Shown here in pieces: positions 23,505 through 31,134 of a stretch of DNA of 31,256 bases (within the stretch, counting starts at the first letter, position 1; every line of letters begins with the position of its first letter). The notes under the pieces are model-generated. The model saw only the letters and a program-made list of their open reading frames with translations, was not told the DNA's origin and ran no database searches. The DNA is from Bacillota bacterium. GTDB lineage: Bacteria; Bacillota; Clostridia; Lachnospirales; Lachnospiraceae. The stretch lies in NCBI GenBank assembly GCA_023421505.1, contig JAEZTJ010000087.1, positions 1 through 31,256 of the forward strand, written 5' to 3'. The position numbers were made by a program, and so were the translations under genes.

Positions 23505-24601
23505 CTTGCGCCCCTTCTTCCAAGTAGTTGTGCCTTCCTGCGTTTTAAACGGCGGTTTATCAGCTTATCCTTGATAGCCCGAAGTGGAATCCATCCATCG
23601 AAGCCTGGGACTCTGCTAAGAATTTTAAAGAATGCGCTAAATAATATCCCTGTTGCAATACCAACCGATATTATTGCCAAAACCGGATTTACCCTGTGTA
23701 AATAGGTTATCCATTCTCTCGGAAGTAGAACCGGATAAGGATAAACCTGTACATAACCCTGATAGATGCCTGTCTGACGCTGGGGCAAAACTTTAAGTGT
23801 AATTGTCTCAGAGTCTCTTGACTTTATATAGGCTGGAGCATCATCAATACTTAGCGGAGCAATTCCGGTTATTACTGTCCATACTGGAATAAACCCGTTA
23901 TTGTTCACCTTCATCAGAAGCCTGCCCGGTTGGTTTAGTGCTACCTGGTCCCCTTGTGTACCTGGATATTCACTGACAAGATATTGTATCTGAGTTACGC
24001 GCGAGCCAATATATACACTTAGCATAACAATAACGGCAGAACTTATAATAACGAATTTATATATATGAAGAAGTCTAAGCCTTCGCCTTGGCTTTTTCAT
24101 GCGTACAGAGTGTCTACTGCGTATTACTGCAGATATAAGGCCCAAAGCAAAAAATACAACGGATAAATACCTTGAATAATTACCCAGGCTCTTCTGTATA
24201 ACAGCTGAGACATTGCCTAATCCAGGTATAATTACCGGCTGGCCATTCACAGTCACTACTTTTCCTATAATTCTATCAGTTAATACCTCCGGTTCACCGC
24301 TATCCTGATCCTTGTAAGGTGAATTATCTCCTTTGGTGATATAACCGTTATTACCTACGGTAATGATCCGATGCGTAATGAAAGGTGCCTTTAGAGTAAC
24401 CGGACGGTACATAATGATATCTCCTACCTTAAACTCCTTCGCCGGCCAGACGAAAAACACATCATTTACTTTTATTAATGGCTCCATGCTATTAGAATAT
24501 ACATAAGTCAGAACAGGAGCACCATTGGTATCCGCCCCGACACTTAACATGACGATTGCTAATAATATTCCAATCAGTGCTCCATATATATATTTCTTCA
24601 T
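23501..24601 (-). CDS. Signal peptidase I, SipW/ER-archaeal type, with extra C-terminal domain
   Basis: This membrane serine protease cleaves signal peptides of selected exported proteins. It has TM1 (about 5-23), nucleophile Ser38 in YSNSMEP, and His77 in APFITHRII in place of the bacterial lysine, with acidic partners D92 and D98/D100 in TKGDNSPYKDQDS. This Ser-His-Asp set marks the SipW/archaeal/eukaryotic branch. TM2 (about 140-160) and a basic loop follow. Unlike Bacillus SipW (about 190 residues), the protein continues: TM3 (about 181-200), an Ig-like exterior domain (about 205-310), TM4 (about 313-333) and a basic tail, for 367 residues in all. The start at 24601 has TGGGG upstream. 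Its likely clients are the two small exported proteins in the same operon. Confidence 0.88.
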   Translation of the reverse strand: MKKYIYGALIGILLAIVMLSVGADTNGAPVLTYVYSNSMEPLIKVNDVFFVWPAKEFKVGDIIMYRPVTLKAPFITHRIITVGNNGYITKGDNSPYKDQDSGEPEVLTDRIIGKVVTVNGQPVIIPGLGNVSAVIQKSLGNYSRYLSVVFFALGLISAVIRSRHSVRMKKPRRRLRLLHIYKFVIISSAVIVMLSVYIGSRVTQIQYLVSEYPGTQGDQVALNQPGRLLMKVNNNGFIPVWTVITGIAPLSIDDAPAYIKSRDSETITLKVLPQRQTGIYQGYVQVYPYPVLLPREWITYLHRVNPVLAIISVGIATGILFSAFFKILSRVPGFDGWIPLRAIKDKLINRRLKRRKAQLLGRRGAR

Positions 24602-24663
24602 AAAATTATACCCCAATTCATGAAATAATATTTACTTCTAACCAGGGAGTCTGTTTGCCGCTA

Positions 24664-25170
24664 TTACTGTCCTTGTACACGAAGTACAGCATTCAGCGTT
24701 TTTAATGCATCCTGACCGTTCGTATCGATTGTAAAATAATAATCACCCGAGGCACCTACACCAATTGTTGAACTTGAACTGCTGGTAGGGCTTAAGCTTA
24801 TCGCATTATTACCGGTAGCATTGGTCATGGATACACTTACCGGCATATCTGAATTATTCTTAATCTTAATAACACCATTAGCTGCTGATCCGATTGAGAA
24901 TAAAGCATCTGTATTAAAACCACTGTTTGTGCTGTTATTGATCGCCTCATTTAAATTTAAGGATACTTTTCCATCTGATTCTGTTTTCACAAGCCCTGTA
25001 TATTTTGATGTATTTGTTATCTGTATCGCTACATTCTGGTCTGTATCAACTAATATCTGCCCTGCGGATACATTACGATCAAAGGATACACTTGATAAAG
25101 CTGCTGATCCAACGGCTGCAATACTAAGCGCTGCAGCAAGGAATAACACACCAAGTTTTAATCTTTTCAT
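24664..25170 (-). CDS. Small exported protein with SipW-type signal, camelysin/TasA-like
   Basis: This 168-residue protein begins MKRLKLGVLFLAAALSIAAV then GSAALSSVSF, the pattern of SipW-dependent signal peptides seen in TasA, camelysin and related proteins. The mature part (from about residue 27) is beta-rich and low in charge: an SFDRNVSAGQILVDTD strand, QITNTSKYTGLV, KIKNNSDMPVSVSMTNATG and a Ser-rich loop. The lack of Cys and the high Ser/Thr/Asn content fit a secreted fibre or surface subunit. It is the first gene of the operon and has a perfect AGGAGG ribosome site, so it is probably made in excess over the peptidase that follows 62 bp later. It could be a DUF1102-type protein instead of a true M73 camelysin. 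No metalloprotease motif is seen. Confidence 0.68.
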   Translation of the reverse strand: MKRLKLGVLFLAAALSIAAVGSAALSSVSFDRNVSAGQILVDTDQNVAIQITNTSKYTGLVKTESDGKVSLNLNEAINNSTNSGFNTDALFSIGSAANGVIKIKNNSDMPVSVSMTNATGNNAISLSPTSSSSSTIGVGASGDYYFTIDTNGQDALKTLNAVLRVQGQ

Positions 25171-25210
25171 ATGATTATCCTCCTAATATTATTGTGATTT
25201 AATTGTTTTT

Positions 25211-25225
25211 TATACCCATGGTATA
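25211..25225. promoter_or_regulatory. Palindromic operator candidate before the SipW operon
   Basis: TATACC-CAT-GGTATA is a perfect dyad, extended by one more T-A pair to 25210-25226. It lies just downstream of the probable promoter and about 40 bp before the first start codon, well placed for repression. Confidence 0.45.
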
Positions 25226-25228
25226 ATG

Positions 25229-25252
25229 ATTTGATTTTTGATCTCTTGTCAA
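25229..25252 (-). promoter_or_regulatory. Possible promoter of the SipW operon
   Basis: On the minus strand there is a perfect -35 TTGACA (25247-25252). An 18-bp spacer leads to CATTAT (about 25223-25228), a moderate -10 that touches the palindrome. The -35 box is clear and the -10 choice is uncertain. Confidence 0.45.
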
Positions 25253-25337
25253 TAGCACAATCATACAGGACGCTTGCTCCTACCTACAATATTAAAACAC
25301 TTCCATCCAACAGTTACCTGATACCCCCTAAATAAAA

Positions 25338-25358
25338 GAGAGGGCATTTTGCCCTCTC
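25338..25358 (-). terminator. Terminator of the metalloprotease gene
   Basis: GAGAGGGC/GCCCTCTC, a perfect 8-bp stem with a 5-base loop, followed on the minus strand by TTTTATTT. It lies 9 bases after the gene's stop. Confidence 0.88.
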
Positions 25359-25366
25359 ATACCTAA

Positions 25367-26278
25367 TCAATTATCCCAATAATCTTCTATTTCGCATAAT
25401 ATATTCTCTGCCGGCTTTATTGAAGCAACTGCTATATCTTCTCCAGTCTTATCCAAATAGTATTTCACCATATAATAACCACATGCATAACCTGCACAGA
25501 ACGGCAAGCCTACCGGAAAATATCCCTGCTGTTTTGCAATATCATCCCCATATAAATAAGAAGTGATATTATCTAATCCCTGTAACTTCAAGCCTTCTTT
25601 GATAATCGGCTTAATGTAGCTATTTAATTCTTCGAGCGAAACCTTACTAACCCACGGTCCTAAATTCTCAATTCCATTCAGAGCTACAGCAAAATTCTCC
25701 GCCAAGCCTTCTGTAATCATCATTTCTTCCAGGGTAATATCATTTCTCCACTTAATATGCTGGAATCTTACATTGTGATTGCATTCATGCGCCAAGGCAG
25801 AAGGTAATCTGTTCATCGTAAATTCATTAGGATCAATTGTAGCAAATAGATAGCCCGGTATACCTCCATCGCCTGCATATCCATCACTTAATTTTGTATA
25901 TACACTATCGGGATTAGCAAGTAATATTGTATATAAATAATTTTCAATATGTAATGGAATGCCTTTTTCTACAAAATACTGAAGTGAATTCTCTATACTT
26001 GCCTGACACAAATCCCAAAATTTTTCACTTTTTATTAGTGAAACCTTCTCTCTCCAGGATTCATCCATTAATCTTGGCGGTAAAATTCCTAACATTTCAC
26101 TGGCCATTACCACATCATAGCCACCCGGAACCTTAGCCTTAATCGGTATTTGGTAACAAGCCCACTTCTTTTCAAAGGGCTGCATTAATTCATAGCGAAA
26201 TAGATCCAGCTTTTTCTCTCCCTCCGCGTTAATTATTTTTTCATAAATATCTGCTGAATAAATCTTTTCAACCTTCAT
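25367..26278 (-). CDS. DUF2268-type zinc metalloprotease-like protein
   Basis: This 303-residue protein has no signal peptide, so it is probably cytoplasmic. It has the gluzincin motif HECNH (164-168) inside LPSALAHECNHNVRF, and a downstream acidic residue (E190 in MITEGLAENFA) as the likely third zinc ligand. PGYLFATIDP ahead of the motif and CAGYACGYYMVKYYL near the C-terminus fit DUF2268, a family of predicted Zn-dependent proteases whose targets are largely unknown. An AAGGAAGGA ribosome site supports the start. The gene is a single unit with its own terminator and a promoter whose 19-bp spacer contains a dyad, typical of MerR-family control, so it may respond to a small molecule or metal. 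Confidence 0.78.
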   Translation of the reverse strand: MKVEKIYSADIYEKIINAEGEKKLDLFRYELMQPFEKKWACYQIPIKAKVPGGYDVVMASEMLGILPPRLMDESWREKVSLIKSEKFWDLCQASIENSLQYFVEKGIPLHIENYLYTILLANPDSVYTKLSDGYAGDGGIPGYLFATIDPNEFTMNRLPSALAHECNHNVRFQHIKWRNDITLEEMMITEGLAENFAVALNGIENLGPWVSKVSLEELNSYIKPIIKEGLKLQGLDNITSYLYGDDIAKQQGYFPVGLPFCAGYACGYYMVKYYLDKTGEDIAVASIKPAENILCEIEDYWDN

Positions 26279-26310
26279 AAAAATCCTTCCTTCTATTTGA
26301 TTTGATTTTT

Positions 26311-26341
26311 ATTGTAGACGTTGACGCCGCGTTAATGTCAA
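26311..26341 (-). promoter_or_regulatory. MerR-type promoter of the metalloprotease gene
   Basis: On the minus strand there is a -35 TTGACA (26336-26341), a 19-bp spacer and a -10 TACAAT (26311-26316). The spacer contains TTAACGCGGCGTCAA, a dyad with one mismatched pair around a central G. A 19-bp spacer with an operator inside is the hallmark of promoters activated by MerR-family proteins through DNA distortion. The local GC content is far above its surroundings. No MerR gene is in the window. Confidence 0.65.
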
Positions 26342-26552
26342 GAATAAAAAAGCTATAAAAAGTAAAATTAAAAGTTAAATTCTTGATTGCATGAAAAGAT
26401 ACTTGTAAAAAGTTGCAATTATGTAATTCTAATAAATCATTTTTTATATTGAAGTGTGTTGCTTACATAAATCAAAATAAATTAATATACTTTCTTTTGC
26501 TCCATATTAATTATGTATCATTTATTATAGTCAAGATAAGTGAGTTTGGTAT

Positions 26553-26576
26553 TATAATTTATCTATTACATGTAAT
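26553..26576 (+). promoter_or_regulatory. Possible -10 box and palindrome before the kinase gene
   Basis: TATAAT (26553-26558) without a clear -35 box is followed by the perfect palindrome ATTACATGTAAT (26565-26576), near the expected transcription start. It may be an operator. The remainder of 26342-26552 is AT-rich with nothing recognisable. Confidence 0.35.
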
Positions 26577-26617
26577 CAATGTGTTTCGTAATTAACTACA
26601 AATATTATGAGGTGAGT

Positions 26618-27256
26618 ATGATAGCAAATAATAAAGCAAAATTATTTTACCTGCTTGGGGGATCAACCTGTGCCGGAAAGACAACCATTTCCAAAATCCT
26701 ATCCGAAAAGTACGGCTTTACCGTTTACCCCTGTGATGAATATCTTGGTAAACATGTCGAAAAATCTAACGCCAAGGAGCATCCAAATCTTAATAGGGCG
26801 AAGAATATTAGTTGGGATGAAATCCTTAGCATGAAGACGGAGGATTATCTCAATTGGATAATTGGATTATACAGTGAGGAATTTGATATGATTCTGGAGG
26901 ACTTAGATCATCTATCCGATGGAAAGCCTATACTTGTGGAAGGTGTTAATTTACTCCCTCAACTCATTAAGGATCATTTAATTGATGAAAAGCATGTATT
27001 CTTCGTAGTGTCAGATGATATCTTTTATCAAAGTCATCAAATACATAGAAAAGAATTTTATGAAAGAATTAACTCCTGCACTGATTCAGAACAGGCGCTA
27101 ATTAGCTATAAGAATTTTGATTTAGCCTTTGGCAAATATATATTGAAGGAAGCAGAGCGGCTGGATTTTCAGGTCTTGGTAGTAGGTAATGAAAGTGATT
27201 TACTGAAAAACATTGAAATGATTACCTCATACTACCATGACCTGCCTACCCTTTAA
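26618..27256 (+). CDS. P-loop kinase-like protein of unknown substrate
   Basis: This 212-residue cytoplasmic protein has a Walker A loop GGSTCAGKTT (14-23) preceded by a hydrophobic strand, a DEY motif in VYPCDEYLG (about 36-44), and ILVEGVNLLP (about 107-116) as the Walker B-like strand. This is the layout of small-molecule kinases of the AAA_18/shikimate or uridine-kinase-like group. The substrate cannot be read from sequence. The ATG at 26618 overlaps a GAGGTGAGT ribosome site at normal distance; the frame is open to 26579. The last codons (SYYHDLPTL and stop) lie inside copy 3 of the structured repeat, so the original C-terminus may have been replaced. It converges on a chemoreceptor gene. 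Confidence 0.75.
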   Translation: MIANNKAKLFYLLGGSTCAGKTTISKILSEKYGFTVYPCDEYLGKHVEKSNAKEHPNLNRAKNISWDEILSMKTEDYLNWIIGLYSEEFDMILEDLDHLSDGKPILVEGVNLLPQLIKDHLIDEKHVFFVVSDDIFYQSHQIHRKEFYERINSCTDSEQALISYKNFDLAFGKYILKEAERLDFQVLVVGNESDLLKNIEMITSYYHDLPTL

Positions 27257-27312
27257 ATTAGTTTATGAAAAGTAAGCACTCTAACAAAATAAAGTGCTTA
27301 CTTGTAAACTTC
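27226..27312 (+). repeat. Structured intergenic repeat, copy 3, overlapping the kinase 3' end
   Basis: The first 42 bases (27226-27267) match copy 2 with six differences, including CTTTAAATTAGTTTATG for CTTTGAATTAGTTTGTG. One difference (G to A) makes the TAA used as the kinase stop. The right part is TAAACTTC. The GCCTGC/GCAGGC pairing of the other copies is lost. Confidence 0.7.
27260..27310. terminator. Bidirectional hairpin terminator between kinase and chemoreceptor
   Basis: AAGTAAGCACT (27270-27280) pairs perfectly with AGTGCTTACTT (27293-27303); outer AGTTTA/TAAACT extends the stem. It serves the converging genes on both sides, but neither side has a long T-run. Confidence 0.6.
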
Positions 27313-27343
27313 AAATTTATATCTGCCTTATCTACGTAATATC

Positions 27344-29413
27344 TTAAACCTGAAAGATTTCAATATGATTATTTAACTCCTGAGCGGTTTTATGTAGTTC
27401 TGCTATTGCTTTAGCAAGCTTGTATACAGAATTAATCTGCTCCTGCGTGGAGGCATCAATTTCCTGCGTACTGGCTGCTGTCTCTTCTGAAAAACTGGCA
27501 ACATAGCTAATCACATTTTCAGCTTCTGTAGAATTTTCATTCAGCTTAACAGCTTCCTCTGTTAGCACTACTATTTTCGTTGTAATGATATCAATGGCAT
27601 CAGCAATACCCTTAAAGGAATGAAAGGTGTCTGCAACGATTAAATCAAGTTTTTCCGAAGCCTCCTGTTCCGCTTTCATCTCTGAGACAGCAGTATGCAC
27701 TCCATTTTGCATATCTTTAATAATCACTTCTATTTTCCTGATAGAATTTGAGGTTTCTTCAGCCATTTTTCCAATCTGCTCTGCTACAACCGTAAAGCCC
27801 CTTCCATGTTCGCCTGCGCGCGCAGCCTCAATAGAGGCATTTAATGCAAGAAGATTGGTCTGCTCCGAGACACTTCTGATAAATCCAATCACCTTTTCGA
27901 TTTCATTCGATTTATCTGTAAGATTTAATACTGAATTCGAAACCTTCTGAGTGACCAGCCTTATTTCACCCATATAGGTCTGTTGCTGATTGACCGCATT
28001 TTTGCCTATCTCCAAATCGCGATTTGCTTCCGTCATAAGATTTTCTATATTCTTAATATCTGCAACTATAACCTCGATACTCTTCATGATATTTGAAATT
28101 CTTCTATTCCCATCTTCAGTGACAGAAGCCTGCTCCGAGGTACCTTTGGCCAGCTCGGACAAGGCATTGGTAATCTCCTGAGATGAGTTCTTAACATAAT
28201 CTGCTATTCCGTTTATTTCTGATGCAGTATCCATCACCGTATTACTTGCAGCTTTTGTTGCTCCGATTAATTTATTTGTATTAGATATCATTAAATTAAA
28301 TGCATCTGATAATTGCTTCGTCTCATCTACAGAGTTAACACTGCTTTGAACTGTTAGATCTCCTTGCTCCGCCAATTTAAAAAGCTGAGCTAATTTGATG
28401 ATAGGTTTCGATAAGCGTATTCCAAGAAGAATAGCGATTATACTTGAAATAATGATACCAATCACGACAGCTAATAGGATATAAAGCAGCATTGTATTCA
28501 ATTTTTCAAACAATTCCGAAGTAGGCACAAAAACCATCAAAGTATTACCGTTCGTTAATTTAGAAAAGCCGACAATCGTAGCTACTCCTTCGACCTTCCC
28601 TTCAAAAGTACCGCTGCTATGAATATCAATATATTTCATCAGGTCGGTTAGCTCACCGTTATTTATACTGTGCAGATTATCCTTCTGGCTATATTTCGGA
28701 TGAACAAGTAAATCATAATTCTTATTAGCGAGTGCAGCAAATCCGGTGCGGTATAATTTCGTGTCATTCACTATCTTTGTAAAATCATCAAATTTTACAT
28801 CCATAGCAATCAGACCAATGGTAACGCCATCTAAGATAACCGGCACAGAGCAGGTCACCAATCTTTCCTTTAAAATAGGATCTTCATATGGATCTGACCA
28901 AAAAATCTTACCTTGATTGATCGGACCATGATACCAGGCAAAGCCTTCCTTATCGTCATTTAAATCTTTTTTCATAATTGGCAGACTTTCCCTTACAAAG
29001 CCCTTGCCATCCGGATTAATAATCAACAGAGAGTTCATCTCCTCACTTTGATAAAGCGCCTGATGAAAGAACAGATACATATCAGTATTGATTTTTCCGG
29101 CTTTAGCAAAGGATGTCATAGTAGCTTCCAGTTCATCAAAGTAACCATTCATATAGGTTGAGTCGCTCTTTAGTTTAGTCATATCAATTGAATTTATGAT
29201 AACATTATTCATATCTTCCAGAATAGCCTGTATACTATTCAGCTTCGCGTCCACCTGCTGCGACATCACCTGTGCTTCCAGCTTTAAGTTGTTTCTGGCA
29301 GCTTCTTTAATCATCGTTACACTGATAAAAACACTGATACCCCCTACCATAAGAGCCACAAAAATAACAGATAAAATAATTGCGAGTGTTATTTTATGAG
29401 ATATTTTTTTCAT
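27344..29413 (-). CDS. Methyl-accepting chemotaxis protein
   Basis: This 689-residue chemoreceptor has TM1 (about 9-33), a dCache_1-like extracytoplasmic domain (about 35-298, with FAWYHGPINQGKIFWSDPYED typical of Cache_1), TM2 (about 305-330), HAMP (331-385) and a signalling hairpin whose tip (about 512-548: EQTNLLALNASIEAARAGEH, then GRGFTVVAEQIGKMAEE) is intact. It differs from the chemoreceptor at 18721 in its sensor, so it should detect a different ligand, possibly an amino acid or organic acid as for many dCache_1 receptors. Its ribosome site is AGGGG, 10 bases upstream. It lies between the kinase-side terminator and the terminator of the GH8 gene. No che or flagellar genes are in the window. 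Confidence 0.92.
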   Translation of the reverse strand: MKKISHKITLAIILSVIFVALMVGGISVFISVTMIKEAARNNLKLEAQVMSQQVDAKLNSIQAILEDMNNVIINSIDMTKLKSDSTYMNGYFDELEATMTSFAKAGKINTDMYLFFHQALYQSEEMNSLLIINPDGKGFVRESLPIMKKDLNDDKEGFAWYHGPINQGKIFWSDPYEDPILKERLVTCSVPVILDGVTIGLIAMDVKFDDFTKIVNDTKLYRTGFAALANKNYDLLVHPKYSQKDNLHSINNGELTDLMKYIDIHSSGTFEGKVEGVATIVGFSKLTNGNTLMVFVPTSELFEKLNTMLLYILLAVVIGIIISSIIAILLGIRLSKPIIKLAQLFKLAEQGDLTVQSSVNSVDETKQLSDAFNLMISNTNKLIGATKAASNTVMDTASEINGIADYVKNSSQEITNALSELAKGTSEQASVTEDGNRRISNIMKSIEVIVADIKNIENLMTEANRDLEIGKNAVNQQQTYMGEIRLVTQKVSNSVLNLTDKSNEIEKVIGFIRSVSEQTNLLALNASIEAARAGEHGRGFTVVAEQIGKMAEETSNSIRKIEVIIKDMQNGVHTAVSEMKAEQEASEKLDLIVADTFHSFKGIADAIDIITTKIVVLTEEAVKLNENSTEAENVISYVASFSEETAASTQEIDASTQEQINSVYKLAKAIAELHKTAQELNNHIEIFQV

Positions 29414-29485
29414 GCAAATTCATCCCCTTTCCGTAAATACACAACGTTTTCCTCATTTGTTGGTTAATCTAATATTCAACAACAA

Positions 29486-29525
29486 AACAAGGCAAAGATG
29501 CCAATTTCTGCATCTTTGCCTTGTT
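29486..29525 (-). terminator. Terminator downstream of the GH8 gene
   Basis: AACAAGGCAAAGATG pairs with CATCTTTGCCTTGTT, a perfect 15-bp stem extended by one C-G, with a loop of about 8 bases. On the minus strand it is followed by TTGTTGTTG after the stem's own TTGTTTT, giving a usable T-rich tail. It is 140 bases after the GH8 stop. Confidence 0.78.
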
Positions 29526-29666
29526 CCTACATTATAAAGGGTGGACTATCCTATGTCAAATCAAAAAATAATATATTTTGTCGTAAATGATTGTAAATTA
29601 TCCTCAAAACAACAAGAGTCAATATCTAGCATATAACTTAACAATAACGAATTATGCCGCATTAGA

Positions 29667-30794
29667 TTAATAAATCTTATATCTTCCAGCCAACATAAGC
29701 AAACAGAAGAAATACAAACAATTATCATAATATCTTCGGTCGCCTGTGCGAAGCGGCATATTCCAAAAGTCTTTCACCCAATCCAAACGATACTTCCCTC
29801 TACCAGCTAAAGAGCCTGCTGCATTCGTTGCAATAATTGCTACCGGATGCAAGGCCGGCTGCGCTAAGGCCGAACCATCAATCATATAATTATAGTATTC
29901 TCCAAGCTTAGTATTATCGCTAAAGAACTTCTGTAGTCTGTCTATGATATCACCTAAGGACTCATCCTCGTGAAACCATGCTGCATCAAGGCCTATATTC
30001 ATAGCTACCCGGTACGCATCGGAATAAAACTGCCCATCATGAAACAATCGCCTCGGTGTTCCATCAAATTCTGCATATTCGGGAGCCATTCCGGTAACTT
30101 TGTGGCAGGAGACGTGCAGATATTTACGGCTTTCTTCTGCTGCTTTCTTCCAGAACTCTCTGTCTTCTTCCTCTGCATACAGAGCGAAAAGCTCGTAAAA
30201 ATGAGGCAGATGATAAGAAGGATCAGAAAAAGGGGTATCCGGAACAAATTTGATATAATGGTTATTGGAATCCCACATCGGGCTGCCCGCTTCTACTAAC
30301 TCAGACTGATGAATACAATGTCTTAATATATCTCTAGCCTGTACACTGTAATCATAGGGTGAAGCACCATCCCCCCAGCGATGACTGGCAAAAATAAGTG
30401 CCATTGCATAATATTCTTCACCATCGGGCGCAGGGCCTTCTGCATTTTTTTTACCATCCGTTCCCACTGACCAAGCAAAATACCCTTCAAATCTGCCACT
30501 CTTTTGATGCATGTAGGTTTTTGAAAAGAGCCATAGGCGGTTAAAAATATCTTGTCTGTCCATCTGCACAGCCATCATCATACCATAACTCATACCCTCA
30601 GTTCTGGCATCATTGTTGCCAGTGTCGAGCATATACCCCATGTCTTCCCCTTTTTCAAAATAGATTCTCTCCTCCTGATCAAAAAACATTGTCTCAAAGG
30701 TCTGATTTATCTTATGATCGATTTCATCCTGTGAAATTCCTATTTCTTTAAATAAATTCGGATATATTCCCGTATAAAAAGCTCCATCCCTCAT
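29667..30794 (-). CDS. GH8 reducing-end xylose-releasing exo-oligoxylanase
   Basis: This is an inverting glycoside hydrolase of family 8, close to Rex (EC 3.2.1.156), which removes xylose from the reducing end of xylo-oligosaccharides. It has no signal peptide, so it works on imported oligomers in the cytoplasm. Landmarks are GAFYTGIYPNLFKE at the start, the general acid Glu in DARTEGMSYGMMMAVQ (residue 66 from the chosen start), PAPDGEEYYAMAL (D124), the base Asp in DGQFYSDAYRVAMNIG (D259), and the reducing-end-recognition region HPVAIIATNAAGSLAG (H316). The start at 30794 is chosen for its GGAG site 6 bases upstream and because family members begin close to GAFYTG; the frame is open to 30839 without a good ribosome site. 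It is a single-gene transcript with its own promoter and terminator. Confidence 0.9.
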   Translation of the reverse strand: MRDGAFYTGIYPNLFKEIGISQDEIDHKINQTFETMFFDQEERIYFEKGEDMGYMLDTGNNDARTEGMSYGMMMAVQMDRQDIFNRLWLFSKTYMHQKSGRFEGYFAWSVGTDGKKNAEGPAPDGEEYYAMALIFASHRWGDGASPYDYSVQARDILRHCIHQSELVEAGSPMWDSNNHYIKFVPDTPFSDPSYHLPHFYELFALYAEEEDREFWKKAAEESRKYLHVSCHKVTGMAPEYAEFDGTPRRLFHDGQFYSDAYRVAMNIGLDAAWFHEDESLGDIIDRLQKFFSDNTKLGEYYNYMIDGSALAQPALHPVAIIATNAAGSLAGRGKYRLDWVKDFWNMPLRTGDRRYYDNCLYFFCLLMLAGRYKIY

Positions 30795-30920
30795 ATTACG
30801 CTCCATTCCGTACAGAATCACTTGTACAATTTTTTTCATCCATCACTTTCAAGTATTTTTCCAGCAAAAACCGATATTAGTATCGTAGTTAAACCTTCAC
30901 AGGAAAGGACAGGTAGTAAT

Positions 30921-30977
30921 CACAACTAAAGCAGATTATATATTTTTGCATCATCTCAAATAATATAATTAGTTGTG
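30921..30977. promoter_or_regulatory. Inverted repeat in the GH8 leader
   Basis: CACAACTAA (30921-30929) and TTAGTTGTG (30969-30977) are exact complements with 39 bases between them. They lie in the predicted GH8 leader, so they could form an RNA stem or be two operator half-sites. Confidence 0.45.
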
Positions 30978-31001
30978 CTACTAAACTAAATAGATATAAA
31001 A

Positions 31002-31030
31002 ATTATACATAATTATATCGATTTTATCAA
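31002..31030 (-). promoter_or_regulatory. SigA-type promoter of the GH8 gene
   Basis: On the minus strand there is a -35 TTGATA (31025-31030), a 17-bp spacer and a perfect -10 TATAAT (31002-31007). The leader would be about 200 bases. Confidence 0.7.
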
Positions 31031-31134
31031 CCCAAATTAATACAGAAGCTTGGAATATTCATAACAAAAAATTGATCCGTAATTCATCATTTCTCTACTT
31101 TTGAATTGGATTCTTCATATATATCTAAAAAGGG

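Noticed and set aside
25367..26278. Camelysin or SipW-operon membership of the metalloprotease
   Set aside because: It has its own promoter and terminator and no signal peptide, and its HExxH motif places it in a different family.
29970..30299. Plus-strand 109-codon frame opposite GH8
   Set aside because: It lies wholly antisense to the conserved catalytic region of GH8 and shows no independent coding signal.
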